Positions 57,293 through 64,000 of a DNA stretch of 64,000 nucleotides are shown here, in pieces. The position numbers and the translations under genes were made by a program. Numbering within the stretch: the stretch's first letter is position 1; every line of letters starts with the position of its first letter. Below the pieces are notes generated by a model. It had not been told where the DNA came from. It did no database searches and saw only the letters and a program-made list of their open reading frames with translations. Origin of the DNA: Streptomyces sp. LX-29 (GTDB lineage: Bacteria; Actinomycetota; Actinomycetes; Streptomycetales; Streptomycetaceae); the NCBI RefSeq assembly GCF_029541745.1, contig NZ_CP089746.1:7139559-7203558 (forward strand). Direction: 5' to 3'.

Positions 57293-57518
57293 GCGCCCGA
57301 GTCTCCGCGCGGTGCGCCGCTTCGGCGGCGCATTGCGCCATGTGTGGGCGTGACGTGAGGGCGGGCGTCCCTCGCACCGGATGGGCGTGGGGCCGGCCGG
57401 ACCTATCGGGGAGCCCGTGGGATGGGCCGCCCGCTGTGGTCGGAGCGACATCGGGCGTATGGCGACTGACCAGGGAGAACGGGGCTCTCTCGAAGAAAAC
57501 GGACCCCGCCGACTTGGC

Positions 57519-57528
57519 GTGTATACAC
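57519..57528. promoter_or_regulatory. GTGTATACAC palindrome in the DUF1275-deacetylase gap
   Basis: A perfect 10-bp palindrome just after TTGGCG, and before TTGTACAGT at 57532-57540. This AT-rich patch is the most promoter-like part of the divergent region. GntR-type regulators bind similar GTATAC cores. Assignment is uncertain. Confidence 0.35.
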
Positions 57529-57550
57529 CGCTTGTACAGTCCTGGGATCA

Positions 57551-57577
57551 GTCACCCGGAGTGCGTCTCCGGGTGAC
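57551..57577 (+). terminator. 5' leader hairpin followed by T-rich run, attenuator-like
   Basis: Perfect 11-bp stem: GTCACCCGGAG at 57551-57561 with 57567-57577, 5-base loop, followed by GTTTTGCGTTT. It resembles an intrinsic terminator, yet it lies 36 bases before the deacetylase start, in its probable leader. Confidence 0.6.
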
Positions 57578-57612
57578 GTTTTGCGTTTCCTTCGTCCCAA
57601 GGGAGTTCTGGC

Positions 57613-58386
57613 ATGCCGAGGAGTGCATCGACGGTACGGTCCCGTGTGGCCGCCGCCCTGGCGGCGGCCGCCGCGCTGACGCTGGGACTGAGCGGCTGCT
57701 CGTCCGTCGACACGACCTCGCCGAAGAGTGCCAGATCCGACGCCGAGTCCGGCGCCAAGGGGAAGTTCGGGTCGGTCGACTGCCGCAAGGCCAAGTGCAT
57801 CGCGCTCACCTTCGACGCCGGCCCGGGCAAGGACACCCCCGAGCTGCTGGACACGCTGAAGCGGGAGAAGGTGCCCGCGACCTTCTTCCTGCTCGGCAAG
57901 AACCACGTCCTCGAGTACCCGAAGGTCGTGCGCCGCATCGCCGACGAGGGGCACGAGGTCGCCAACCACACCTGGACCCACCGCATCCTGACCGACCTGG
58001 ACGGGGACGAGATACGCGAGGAGCTCTCCCGCACCCAGGACGCGATAGCGAAGATCACCGGCCGGAAGCCGGTGCTGATGCGTCCGCCGCAGGGGCGCAC
58101 CGACAAGGAGGTGACCAGCATCAGTCGGGAGCTCGGCCTCTCACAGGTGCTGTGGAGCGTCACCGCCAAGGACTACTCCACCAACGACTCCGACCTCATC
58201 AAGAGTCGGGTGCTGGACCAGGCCGACCGGGACGGCATCATCCTGCTCCACGACATATACAAGGGCACCGTGCCGGCCGTGCCGGGGATCATCGCGGAGC
58301 TGAAGAAGCAGGGCTACACCTTCGTGACCGTGCCGCAGCTGCTGGCTCCGGCGGAGCCCGAGCCGGGTGAGGTGTACCGCCCGTGA
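57613..58386 (+). CDS. Lipoprotein polysaccharide deacetylase (NodB domain)
   Basis: A 257-residue exported enzyme of carbohydrate esterase family 4. The signal peptide ends in the lipobox LSGC, so Cys29 is probably lipid-modified and the protein membrane-anchored. The NodB domain starts near 55: TFDAGPG (motif 1; the usual second Asp of TFDDGP is Ala here), HEVANHTWTH (motif 2, two His metal ligands), MRPPQGR (motif 3), and ILLHDIY (motif 5, catalytic His). It is expected to deacetylate peptidoglycan or another N-acetylated glycan. The change of the second Asp in motif 1 is common in peptidoglycan-acting subgroups and need not abolish activity. The ATG at 57613 follows AGGGAG at 57600. Confidence 0.93.
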   Translation: MPRSASTVRSRVAAALAAAAALTLGLSGCSSVDTTSPKSARSDAESGAKGKFGSVDCRKAKCIALTFDAGPGKDTPELLDTLKREKVPATFFLLGKNHVLEYPKVVRRIADEGHEVANHTWTHRILTDLDGDEIREELSRTQDAIAKITGRKPVLMRPPQGRTDKEVTSISRELGLSQVLWSVTAKDYSTNDSDLIKSRVLDQADRDGIILLHDIYKGTVPAVPGIIAELKKQGYTFVTVPQLLAPAEPEPGEVYRP

Positions 58387-58414
58387 GGCCGGGCGGGGTG
58401 TGCCGTCCATGAGT

Positions 58415-58436
58415 GACCGCCCCTCAGGGGGCGGTC
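58415..58436 (+). terminator. Hairpin terminator after the deacetylase gene
   Basis: GACCGCCCC at 58415-58423 pairs with 58428-58436 across a 4-base loop, 28 bases beyond the stop. Confidence 0.65.
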
Positions 58437-58638
58437 GCTGATCCCTCGGGGGTGATGTCCCGCGAGGGGAGGGGGGCGTCGGGGCCGCGGAAGGGCCCGG
58501 ACATGCAGTCCCCGGTAGTCCTTCTCGATTCCATGGATCTCAACCGTCGCTGACGATCCTGAAGCCGAGCGGATCTGCCGGGGGCCTGGCCAGAACCGAT
58601 AAGTGGGTCACTCGGGCCGATAGACGTCTCCATCGACG

Positions 58639-58754
58639 GTGCGGCTCTCTTCGGTCTTCTGGTGTACTACGAAGTTTCCTCCGTATTCGCCCCGAGTCAA
58701 GGCTTTTCGGGGTCCGTTTTGAGAAGTTTTGTGGCCCCGCTGCCGAGCGGGGCC
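58639..58754 (+). promoter_or_regulatory. AT-richer leader-like segment with intrinsic terminator upstream of the MFS gene
   Basis: A patch clearly less GC-rich than its surroundings. It holds a possible 27-residue frame (GTG 58639 to TGA 58722, no clear ribosome site), a hairpin CCCCGA/TCGGGG at 58690-58712, and a strong intrinsic terminator: GGCCCCGCT 58733-58741, AGCGGGGCC 58746-58754, then TTTCGTT. This is the layout of ribosome-dependent attenuators upstream of resistance genes, or alternatively a small RNA with its terminator. Confidence 0.45.
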
Positions 58755-58771
58755 TTTCGTTACCCCGAGTA

Positions 58772-58861
58772 TTGGATCGGTCAGTCCAGAACGTGATAGC
58801 GTGCGGGGGTCGCGGGGTGTGGGGGCGTGCTTGCGTCCGGATTCTGAACCAAGCGATCCAA
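58772..58861. promoter_or_regulatory. Possible promoter and operator half-sites of the MFS gene
   Basis: TTGGATCG at 58772-58779 recurs as its complement CGATCCAA at 58854-58861, with TTGGAT as a -35 and GATAGC at 58795-58800 as a weak -10 (17-base spacer). The paired arms flank the probable start of transcription. Confidence 0.35.
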
Positions 58862-58892
58862 AAGCACGGTCAAGCGAGTCGGGAGCACCCGC

Positions 58893-60230
58893 ATGCCACG
58901 TTCCGTATACGTCCTGGCCATGGGCATCTTCGCCATGGTCACCAGCGAGTTCGTCGTCGCCGGGCTCATGCCGCAGATGGCCGAGGGCCTGGACGTCTCC
59001 ATATCCCGGATCGGCTACCTCATCACCGCGTTCGCGGTGGCCATGGCCGTGGGCGGCCCCTTCCTCACCGTGGCCCTGCTGAGGATGCGCCAGAAGTCGG
59101 CGCTCATGCTCCTTTTCGGGATCTTCCTGGCGGGCAACGTGCTGGCCGCCACCGCGTCCACCTACACGGCCATGCTGGTGGCGCGGATCATCACCGGCGT
59201 CGCCGCACAGGCGTTCTTCGGGGTCGCCATCTCGATCTGCGTCCAGCTGGCCCGCCCCGAGCTGCGTGGCCGGTCCATCGCCGTGGCGCTGAACGGCCTG
59301 ATGCTGGGAACCCTGCTGGGGCTGCCGCTGGCCACCGTGGTCGGTGAGCACCTGGGCTGGCGCGCGGCCTTCTGGACCATCTCGCTGCTGACGGTGCTCG
59401 CCGCGCTGTGCACCCTGGTGGGGGTGGAGCGGCTGGACCCGGTGGAGGGGGAGGGCGGCTTCCGGCAGGAGCTCCACGTCTTCGCGAACCGCCGGCTGTG
59501 GCTGACGCTGTCCACCAGCACCTGCGTCATCGGCGCCACCTTCTCCGCGTTCAGCTACTTCAACCCGATCCTCACCGAGGTCACCGGCTTCGGTACCGGG
59601 ACCGTGCCGCTGCTGCTCGTCGCCTACGGAGCCGCCAGCGTGGTCGGCAACACCGTCGTCGGCCGCCTCGCCGACCGGTACACCGCCCCCGTGCTGCTCT
59701 GCGGCCCGCTCCTCAACCTGCTCTTCCTGGTCGGGTTCGCGCTGCTGGCCCATCTCCCCGTCCCGACCGTGCTGCTCATGATGGGCATCGGGCTGGTCGG
59801 CGTCACCATGAACCCGGCGATGACCACGCGTGTCCAGCGCGCCGGCAACGCCCGCCCGCTGGTGAACACCGTGCACTCCTCGTTCATCACGCTCGGCATC
59901 ATCATCGGGTCCTCGGTCGGTGGCGCCGCGATCGACGAGTTCGGCCTCCGGGCCCCGCTCTGGCTCGGCGCCGCCATGGCCGCCATCGGTGTCGTCACCG
60001 TCCTCCCCGACCTCCGACGCCGCCGGGCGGAGGTTTCCGGCGCGGAGTCGCCCGAGGGGTGGGCCGCCGAAGAGCGCGTCGCCGAAGAGCGGGTGGTCGA
60101 GGACCGGGTGGTCGGGGATCGGGTGGTCGGGGATCGGGTGGTCGAGGGGGTGGCGACCGGGGGAGTGGGCGGCGCCGTGGGGCCCGACCTTGAGCCGGCG
60201 GGTGCGGAGGTCGTCAGTCGGCGGGCCTAG
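58893..60230 (+). CDS. MFS transporter (AraJ/Cmx-type, DHA1)
   Basis: A 445-residue 12-helix major-facilitator protein. Helix 1 FAMVTSEFVVAGLMPQMAEGLDVS is typical of the sugar-efflux/chloramphenicol-exporter (AraJ, Cmx, CmrA) group. Motif C-like features appear in AVALNGLMLGTLLGLPLATVVGEHLGWRAAFW, and LADRYTAPVLLCG gives the middle motif A. The last 55 residues are a cytoplasmic tail with six V-V-G-D-R-type pentapeptides encoded by a 15-bp repeat. Members confer resistance to chloramphenicol or similar compounds. The ATG at 58893 fits helix 1. It has an unusual upstream leader with a terminator. Confidence 0.9.
   Translation: MPRSVYVLAMGIFAMVTSEFVVAGLMPQMAEGLDVSISRIGYLITAFAVAMAVGGPFLTVALLRMRQKSALMLLFGIFLAGNVLAATASTYTAMLVARIITGVAAQAFFGVAISICVQLARPELRGRSIAVALNGLMLGTLLGLPLATVVGEHLGWRAAFWTISLLTVLAALCTLVGVERLDPVEGEGGFRQELHVFANRRLWLTLSTSTCVIGATFSAFSYFNPILTEVTGFGTGTVPLLLVAYGAASVVGNTVVGRLADRYTAPVLLCGPLLNLLFLVGFALLAHLPVPTVLLMMGIGLVGVTMNPAMTTRVQRAGNARPLVNTVHSSFITLGIIIGSSVGGAAIDEFGLRAPLWLGAAMAAIGVVTVLPDLRRRRAEVSGAESPEGWAAEERVAEERVVEDRVVGDRVVGDRVVEGVATGGVGGAVGPDLEPAGAEVVSRRA
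60063..60152 (+). repeat. 15-bp minisatellite in the MFS C-terminal tail
   Basis: Six in-frame 15-bp units, the central ones GTGGTCGGGGATCGG, encoding V-V-G/E-D/E-R. The outer copies are more diverged. Confidence 0.85.
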
Positions 60231-60289
60231 GCCCACCGGACCAGCGGTCACCGCCCCATCGTCGGAGGAACACCCCCCCAGTGATCACT

Positions 60290-60295
60290 TACAGT
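60290..60295 (+). promoter_or_regulatory. Candidate -10 for a leaderless NAT mRNA
   Basis: TACAGT ends 6 bases before the ATG at 60302, so the start codon would be at +1. GGAGGA at 60264 is too far from it to serve as ribosome site and would better suit the GTG at 60281, itself 12 bases away. Leaderless initiation is therefore favoured. Confidence 0.4.
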
Positions 60296-60301
60296 CAAGC
60301 C

Positions 60302-61246
60302 ATGGCCCAAGCGCACGCATCCGTCTCAGCTTCCCCCTCCCTCTCGGCCTCCCTCTCCGTCTCGGATTCCGCCCCGGACTCCCCGGACTCCCCGGACTCC
60401 CCGGCCGCACCGACCCCCGCCCCCGCCCCCGCCTTCGACCTCGACGCCTACCTGGCGCGCATCGGGTGGTCCGGCGAGCGGCGGGCGACCGCGGAGACGC
60501 TGCGCTCGCTGCAGCGGGCCCACCTGGTCCACATCCCGTTCGAGAACATCCAGGCGTTCCTCGGCGGCGCCCCCTCCCTGGCCCTGCCCGACCTGGAGGC
60601 CAAGCTGGTCCGCGGCAACCGAGGCGGCTACTGCTACGAACACAACACCCTGTTCGCCGCCGCCCTCGAAGCGTTCGGCTTCACGGTCACCCGGCTCACC
60701 GCCCGCGTCCTCGTCGGCGCCCGCCCCGGCGAGACGCGCCCGCGCACCCACAAGCTGCTCCTGGTGACGGTCACCGAGGGCGATGAGCGCGGCCCCTTCG
60801 TCGCCGACGTCGGCTTCGGCAGCACCGGCAGCCTCTACGAGGCCATCCCGCTGGTGGCCGACGCGGAGGTCCGGGCCGGTCGGCGCCGCCACCGTCTCGT
60901 GCTGGAGCCGCACGGCGGACCGCTGGAGATGTGGGTGCTGCAGAGCGTCCAGGACGGTGAGTGGGAGGACCAGTACTCCTTCACGGTGGAGCCCTTCGAG
61001 CCCGCCGACTACGAGGTCATCAACTGGCACATCGCCACCAACCCCCGCTCCCCGTTCCAGCACGAGCTGTACGTCCAGCGGACCTTCGTCGACAGACACC
61101 TCGCCCTCGTCGGTCGGAAGGTGGAGGAGATCCTCCCCGACGGCACCCGCACCCGGCGCGAACTGGCCGACGGCGCGGAGGTGGTACGGGTGTTGGCGTC
61201 CGACTTCGGCATCGAACTGCCGGCGGACGTGACCCTGTCGGTCTGA
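60302..61246 (+). CDS. Arylamine N-acetyltransferase
   Basis: A 314-residue enzyme that moves acetyl from CoA to aromatic amines and hydrazines (or, in some pathways, acts as amide synthase for macrolactams). The catalytic triad is visible: Cys in NRGGYCYEHN, His in RPRTHKLLLV, and Asp in FVADVGFGS. The N-terminal helical domain starts with DLDAYLARIGW after a 40-residue Ser/Ala/Pro low-complexity leader that is not part of the fold. HIPFENI is another family block. The GTG at 60281 is the alternative start and adds 7 residues. There is no amide-synthase context, so a detoxifying role is more likely. Confidence 0.93.
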   Translation: MAQAHASVSASPSLSASLSVSDSAPDSPDSPDSPAAPTPAPAPAFDLDAYLARIGWSGERRATAETLRSLQRAHLVHIPFENIQAFLGGAPSLALPDLEAKLVRGNRGGYCYEHNTLFAAALEAFGFTVTRLTARVLVGARPGETRPRTHKLLLVTVTEGDERGPFVADVGFGSTGSLYEAIPLVADAEVRAGRRRHRLVLEPHGGPLEMWVLQSVQDGEWEDQYSFTVEPFEPADYEVINWHIATNPRSPFQHELYVQRTFVDRHLALVGRKVEEILPDGTRTRRELADGAEVVRVLASDFGIELPADVTLSV

Positions 61247-61368
61247 GCGCCGCCGCCCGGTTGCCGCCGCCGCCACGGCGCATGACGATCGAAGGGTGCG
61301 CCGCGGGCGACGACGCCCACGAGCGGGGTTCGGCGCCGGCCGGCCCGCCGGAGAGCGGCGAGCCACGG

Positions 61369-61464
61369 GCCAAGGCGAGCGCACGGGCCAGGGCCGAGGC
61401 AGGCGCCCGGGCCAAGGCCGAGGCAGGCGCCCGGGCCAAGGCCGAGGCGGGCGCACGGGCCAAG
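61369..61464 (+). repeat. 24-bp tandem repeat upstream of the CYTH-like gene
   Basis: Three nearly exact copies of a 24-bp unit (GCCGAGGCAGGCGCCCGG plus GCCAAG) at 61393-61416, 61417-61440 and 61441-61464, with a degenerate copy before. One frame reads A-E-A-G-A-R-A-K, but that frame is not the frame of the next gene. Confidence 0.85.
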
Positions 61465-61495
61465 GGGGCAGTCACGACGCGGAGGGCGGTCGGCC

Positions 61496-62233
61496 ATGGC
61501 GAGTGCGGCGGACGTGGAGATCAAGGTCATTCTGTCGGGCGACACCACCGAGGCCGCCGGCGAACTGCTCGGGCTGGACCCGGAGGACGGTAAACGGCGC
61601 GCGATCTACTTCTGGGACCGCCCGTGGCTCGACGGTGACACGGTCCGCCTCCCGCTGCTCGACGCGGGCGCGGTGATCCGGCTCCGGCTGGACGAGGACG
61701 GCGACAAGGGCGATCTCACAGCCAAGCGCCGGCCCTGCGATCCCGACACGCTTCCCGAGGACTGGCGGGAGAGCCGGGAGGGCGAGGACTGGGAGTTCAC
61801 CGTCGAGGAGGACTGGGCCGGCCGCGACCGCGTGTGGGCGGCCTCGCTCAAGGTGGACGGCAGGTACGAACGGCCCGCCGACGACGGCTCCGAACAGCCG
61901 GAACTCAGCCGCGACCAGCGGATGCTGCTGTCGACCGCCGAAGTCGCCGCCGCCGCGCTGGACGACCTGACCGCGCTCGGCCCGATCCGCGCCGTCAGAT
62001 GGAAGGCGGCCCGTCGGGACCTGATCCATCCGATCGTCGCCGAGCTCTGGACCGTCGGCGACGAACTGCGCTTCCTGGAGCTGTCGCTGCGATCCGAGCC
62101 GGGGGTCGCCTCGCTCGCCCAGCACCTGCTGGAGCGGGGCCTGGGCGACCTCGGCCTGGGGCCTCCCGCGCGCCAGGTCCTCAAGACGCGACAGGCGATG
62201 ACCGCCCTGGCCCGGGCCCGCGCGAGGGTGTGA
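61496..62233 (+). CDS. CYTH-like domain protein, function unknown
   Basis: A 245-residue protein that I assign tentatively to the CYTH/thiamine-triphosphatase-like fold. The start VEIKVILSG recalls the ExExK N-terminal signature, although only part of it is kept (E-x-K). RAIYFWDRPWLDG corresponds to the RxYFDT strand, VIRLRLDEDGD and DLTAKRRP to the later arginine and lysine strands that bind polyphosphate. The C-terminal half is a helical region with no match I know. Because several acidic metal ligands are missing or displaced, enzymatic activity is not assured. GGAGGG precedes the ATG at 61496 by 9 bases. It converges on the TerD gene with only 6 bases between. Confidence 0.6.
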   Translation: MASAADVEIKVILSGDTTEAAGELLGLDPEDGKRRAIYFWDRPWLDGDTVRLPLLDAGAVIRLRLDEDGDKGDLTAKRRPCDPDTLPEDWRESREGEDWEFTVEEDWAGRDRVWAASLKVDGRYERPADDGSEQPELSRDQRMLLSTAEVAAAALDDLTALGPIRAVRWKAARRDLIHPIVAELWTVGDELRFLELSLRSEPGVASLAQHLLERGLGDLGLGPPARQVLKTRQAMTALARARARV

Positions 62234-62239
62234 GGGGCG

Positions 62240-62764
62240 TCAGACCCCGCCCATCAGCCCGGCGAAGGCCGCCGGGTCGGTGTCGAAGCCGCGGACGGTG
62301 GCGTGGAACTCCCACTCGCCCGAGCCGTTCCGCCGGAACTCCGCGAGCGTGGCGGCGGTGGCCCCGGCGACCCCCGAGAAGTCGGACCCGAGCAGCTCGG
62401 TGTCGCCGTCCAGGATCCGCACCGCGGTGTGGGGCACCTCGCCGAAGGTCTTACGCCCCTGGCCCTGCTGGATGGCCACCCCGATCACGACGCGCGCGTA
62501 CGTCGGAGCCAACCGGTCCAACTCCAGCGTCATGACCTCGTCGTAGCCGAAGCCCTGCCCGGTCCTGCTGTCCCGGTTGAGGGTGATGGTGCCGTCGGGT
62601 GAGCGGCTGTCGAAGTGCACCAGATACGCCGGCGTGCCCCGGGGGGTGTCGACGGTGTACGTCGCCGCGATGATGTCCAGATCGTGGGCCGGCGAACCGA
62701 AGGGGCTCGGGTCCCACTTGAGCGACACCTCGACCTTCCTGGGTCCCTTGTTGAGGCTGCTCAC
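62240..62764 (-). CDS. TerD-family calcium-binding stress protein
   Basis: A 174-residue member of the TerD/TerZ/CABP family, linked to tellurite resistance, stress and calcium binding. The N-terminal block SSLNKGPRKVEVSLKWDPSP, the acidic DLDIIAATYTVD (Asp-Leu-Asp, calcium-binding), and GYDEVMTLELDRL (GDDE-like block) are present, though the classical DDxTG stretch is altered to DSRTGQGFGYDE. The GTG at 62764 with GAGGAGGG upstream gives the typical family start; the in-frame ATG at 62791 lies upstream of that ribosome site and is less likely. Streptomyces carry many copies of this family in the genome. Confidence 0.88.
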   Translation of the reverse strand: MSSLNKGPRKVEVSLKWDPSPFGSPAHDLDIIAATYTVDTPRGTPAYLVHFDSRSPDGTITLNRDSRTGQGFGYDEVMTLELDRLAPTYARVVIGVAIQQGQGRKTFGEVPHTAVRILDGDTELLGSDFSGVAGATAATLAEFRRNGSGEWEFHATVRGFDTDPAAFAGLMGGV

Positions 62765-62875
62765 CTGAAATCCCCCTCCTCGGAACCGCATCCGGTCCCG
62801 ACGCGCCGGTCGGCCAATCCTACCGCGCGCGGCGGGAGTTGCCCGGGCCGGTGGCGGGGACGGACCGTTCGGGCG

Positions 62876-63778
62876 TCACTGTGGGGCGTCGTCACGGTAG
62901 GGATTGGCCGGCTCGGGCACCGTGCGCAGCCCCCGCACGTCGAGGGCGGCGGTCGCCGCGTCGGTACCCAGCCTGCCGCGCGGGTGCCAGCGGCCGGTCA
63001 CCACCAGCCAGGTCCCGGCGGCCGGAGGCTCGCCGCCGTACATCGCCACCTTGAGCGCCTGCGCGTCCGCGGCGCAGCAACTCACCCGCATCCGGGTCAG
63101 ATACCAGGGGCCGCCGTCCTTGCCCGGCGTGACGAACCCGGTCAGCCGCACCGTGCGGCCGCTGAGGCTGCGGTCGGTGTCCCACACCGCCCGTGCGGAG
63201 AAGTCCAGGAGGGACATCGGGACCGGCGAGCGGGCGGGCAGCGGCGCGAACTGCGACTCCTCCTCGACGGCCATGGGGCGTTGCCGCTCGGCGGTGTACG
63301 CGGCCAGCGGGGGCGGGGCGGCGAACATCAGGCCGACGACGGGGAGGAAGAGCAGCCAGCCGACCCGCGGCCCGCGCGCGTGGTCGTGGCCGTGCCCGCT
63401 CTCGTGCTCCGGTCGGCTCTGGTGCTCGGGTCGGCTCTCGTGCTCGTGCTGGCTTTCGTTCCTGTGCCGGCTCTCGCCCTCGTGCCGGCTTTCGTTCCCG
63501 TGTGGGCTTTCGTTGCCGTGTCGGTGTTCCCGTCCGGGTGTGTGCGGCCCGTCTTCCGGGTCCTCGCCGGCCTCGGCCGCCGGCCGCTCGTACGGGAACG
63601 GGAAGCCGTCCCGCCACGCGCCGACCAGCGCCAGCAAGAACAGCAGGCACCCGGTGGCGATCAGCGGGAGCCGCAGCCCCTCCTTCACATACCGCAGATA
63701 CAGGTCGCCGAAGAGCGAGATGCGCAGCACCGCCGCGCCCGCCATGCCCAGCAGCAGGATCTGGAACTGTCGCCTCAC
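62876..63778 (-). CDS. TIGR03943/YcgQ-type membrane protein with His-rich loop
   Basis: A 300-residue membrane protein that pairs with the upstream permease, as in the YcgR/YcgQ pairs of Gram-positive bacteria, often under zinc (Zur) control. Two N-terminal helices (ILLLGMAGAAVLRISL, LPLIATGCLLFLLALVGAW) are followed by a His/Glu/Ser repeat loop of about 70 residues (SRHEGESRHRN, HGHDHARG), a third helix (GWLLFLPVVGLMFAA), and a globular outer domain with MRVSCCAADAQALKV, in which the Cys-Cys-Ala-Ala-Asp segment is the family mark. The GTG at 63778 overlaps the permease stop (GTGA). The His loop probably binds zinc or another metal. Transport substrate unknown. Confidence 0.85.
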   Translation of the reverse strand: MRRQFQILLLGMAGAAVLRISLFGDLYLRYVKEGLRLPLIATGCLLFLLALVGAWRDGFPFPYERPAAEAGEDPEDGPHTPGREHRHGNESPHGNESRHEGESRHRNESQHEHESRPEHQSRPEHESGHGHDHARGPRVGWLLFLPVVGLMFAAPPPLAAYTAERQRPMAVEEESQFAPLPARSPVPMSLLDFSARAVWDTDRSLSGRTVRLTGFVTPGKDGGPWYLTRMRVSCCAADAQALKVAMYGGEPPAAGTWLVVTGRWHPRGRLGTDAATAALDVRGLRTVPEPANPYRDDAPQ

Positions 63779-64000
63779 AGCAGCCACCACCCGGTCAGCG
63801 CGGCGCAACCGACGGCCACGACGGCCGTCGCCGTGGAGAAGCGGGCGGCGAAGCCCGCGCCGAACGTCCCCGCCTGGAGCGCCACCAGCTTCACGTCGAC
63901 CATCGGCCCCACGACCATGAAGGTGAGCCGGGCGGTGGGGGAGAAGCCGGTCAGTGAGGCGGCGACGAAGGCGTCGGCCTCGGAACAGACCGCGAGCACG
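63775..64000 (-). CDS. Permease (YraQ/UPF0718 family), partial at the right edge
   Basis: The last 74 codons are in the window; the 5' part is beyond the edge. The visible end reads CSEADAFVAASLTGF, FMVVGPMVDVKLVALQAGTFG, the two typical blocks of the C-terminal helices (serine/aspartate motif CSxxDAF and GPxxDVKL), then a last helix ending at LTGWWLL. These permeases have about eight helices and are predicted metal or metabolite exporters. Its stop overlaps the start of the His-rich protein, so both are translated together. Confidence 0.85.
   Translation of the reverse strand, partial: VLAVCSEADAFVAASLTGFSPTARLTFMVVGPMVDVKLVALQAGTFGAGFAARFSTATAVVAVGCAALTGWWLL

Noticed and set aside
61283..61593. 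Frame encoding AEAGARAK repeats ahead of the CYTH-like gene
   Set aside because: Only the 24-bp repeat makes it look coding; it overlaps the true start of the next gene in another frame and lacks a ribosome site.

Overview
The window looks like part of a Streptomyces (or very close relative) chromosome. The DNA is extremely GC-rich with strong third-position GC bias. It carries a snapalysin gene with a divergent LysR regulator, a classic actinobacterial iron box, GTG starts with 4-base start/stop overlaps, and TTA (bldA-type) codons in two exporter genes. No rRNA, tRNA or CRISPR array was seen.

Region 1 (1 to about 26.7 kb) is the right-hand part of a hybrid polyketide / non-ribosomal peptide cluster. 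It holds the tail of an NRPS cut by the window edge, a type II thioesterase, a methyltransferase with the look of the MppJ family of keto-acid C-methyltransferases, and a small GYD-like protein. Four tightly coupled assembly-line genes follow. They read FAAL-ACP-KS-AT-(first half of DH), then flavin monooxygenase (LLM)-(second half of DH)-KR-ACP, then docking-C-A-PCP, then docking-C-A(with an internal LLM)-PCP-TE. The last adenylation domain reads as glycine-specific. It has its LLM between motifs A4 and A5, the layout linked in myxobacterial MtaG-type proteins to release of a terminal amide. A zinc-ribbon methyltransferase, an MMPL exporter and a two-component system complete the set. The likely product is a fatty-acid-primed lipopeptide, once extended by malonate, oxygenated, and ended by glycine or a glycine-derived amide.

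Region 2 (26.6 to 37.7 kb) is mixed chromosomal DNA: a frameshifted luciferase-like oxidoreductase, a secreted RTX-type repeat protein, an intact IS5-family element with a TTA target duplication, a secreted glycosidase-like protein, a Ser/Thr kinase with a PQQ-type beta-propeller, RidA, a cold-shock-like protein, and the snapalysin pair.

Region 3 (37.7 to 41.4 kb) is an iron-regulated locus. A siderophore-interacting protein diverges from a penicillin-acylase-like hydrolase and a siderophore-type GNAT acyltransferase, with a perfect iron box between them.

Region 4 (41.8 to 51.0 kb) is a dedicated heme cluster: hemE-hemF-hemA-hemC-hemB on the minus strand, all overlapping by 4 bases, diverging from hemH-hemY and a small cysteine-containing protein. 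HemF together with a mitochondrial-type ferrochelatase carrying animal-type iron-sulphur cysteines indicates a protoporphyrin-dependent route. This is not the coproporphyrin route normally used by actinobacteria, so the cluster is probably an acquired second pathway. hemD and hemL are not present here.

Region 5 (51.0 to 64 kb) holds a TetR-controlled MMPL exporter and an MFS exporter, a class IV aminotransferase, a DUF1275 membrane protein, a lipoprotein polysaccharide deacetylase, an MFS transporter preceded by a leader-like region with an intrinsic terminator, an arylamine N-acetyltransferase, a CYTH-like protein, a TerD-family protein, and the start of a putative metal-linked permease pair that runs off the right edge. 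Short in-frame tandem repeats (15, 18 and 36 bp units) recur through the window in unrelated genes.
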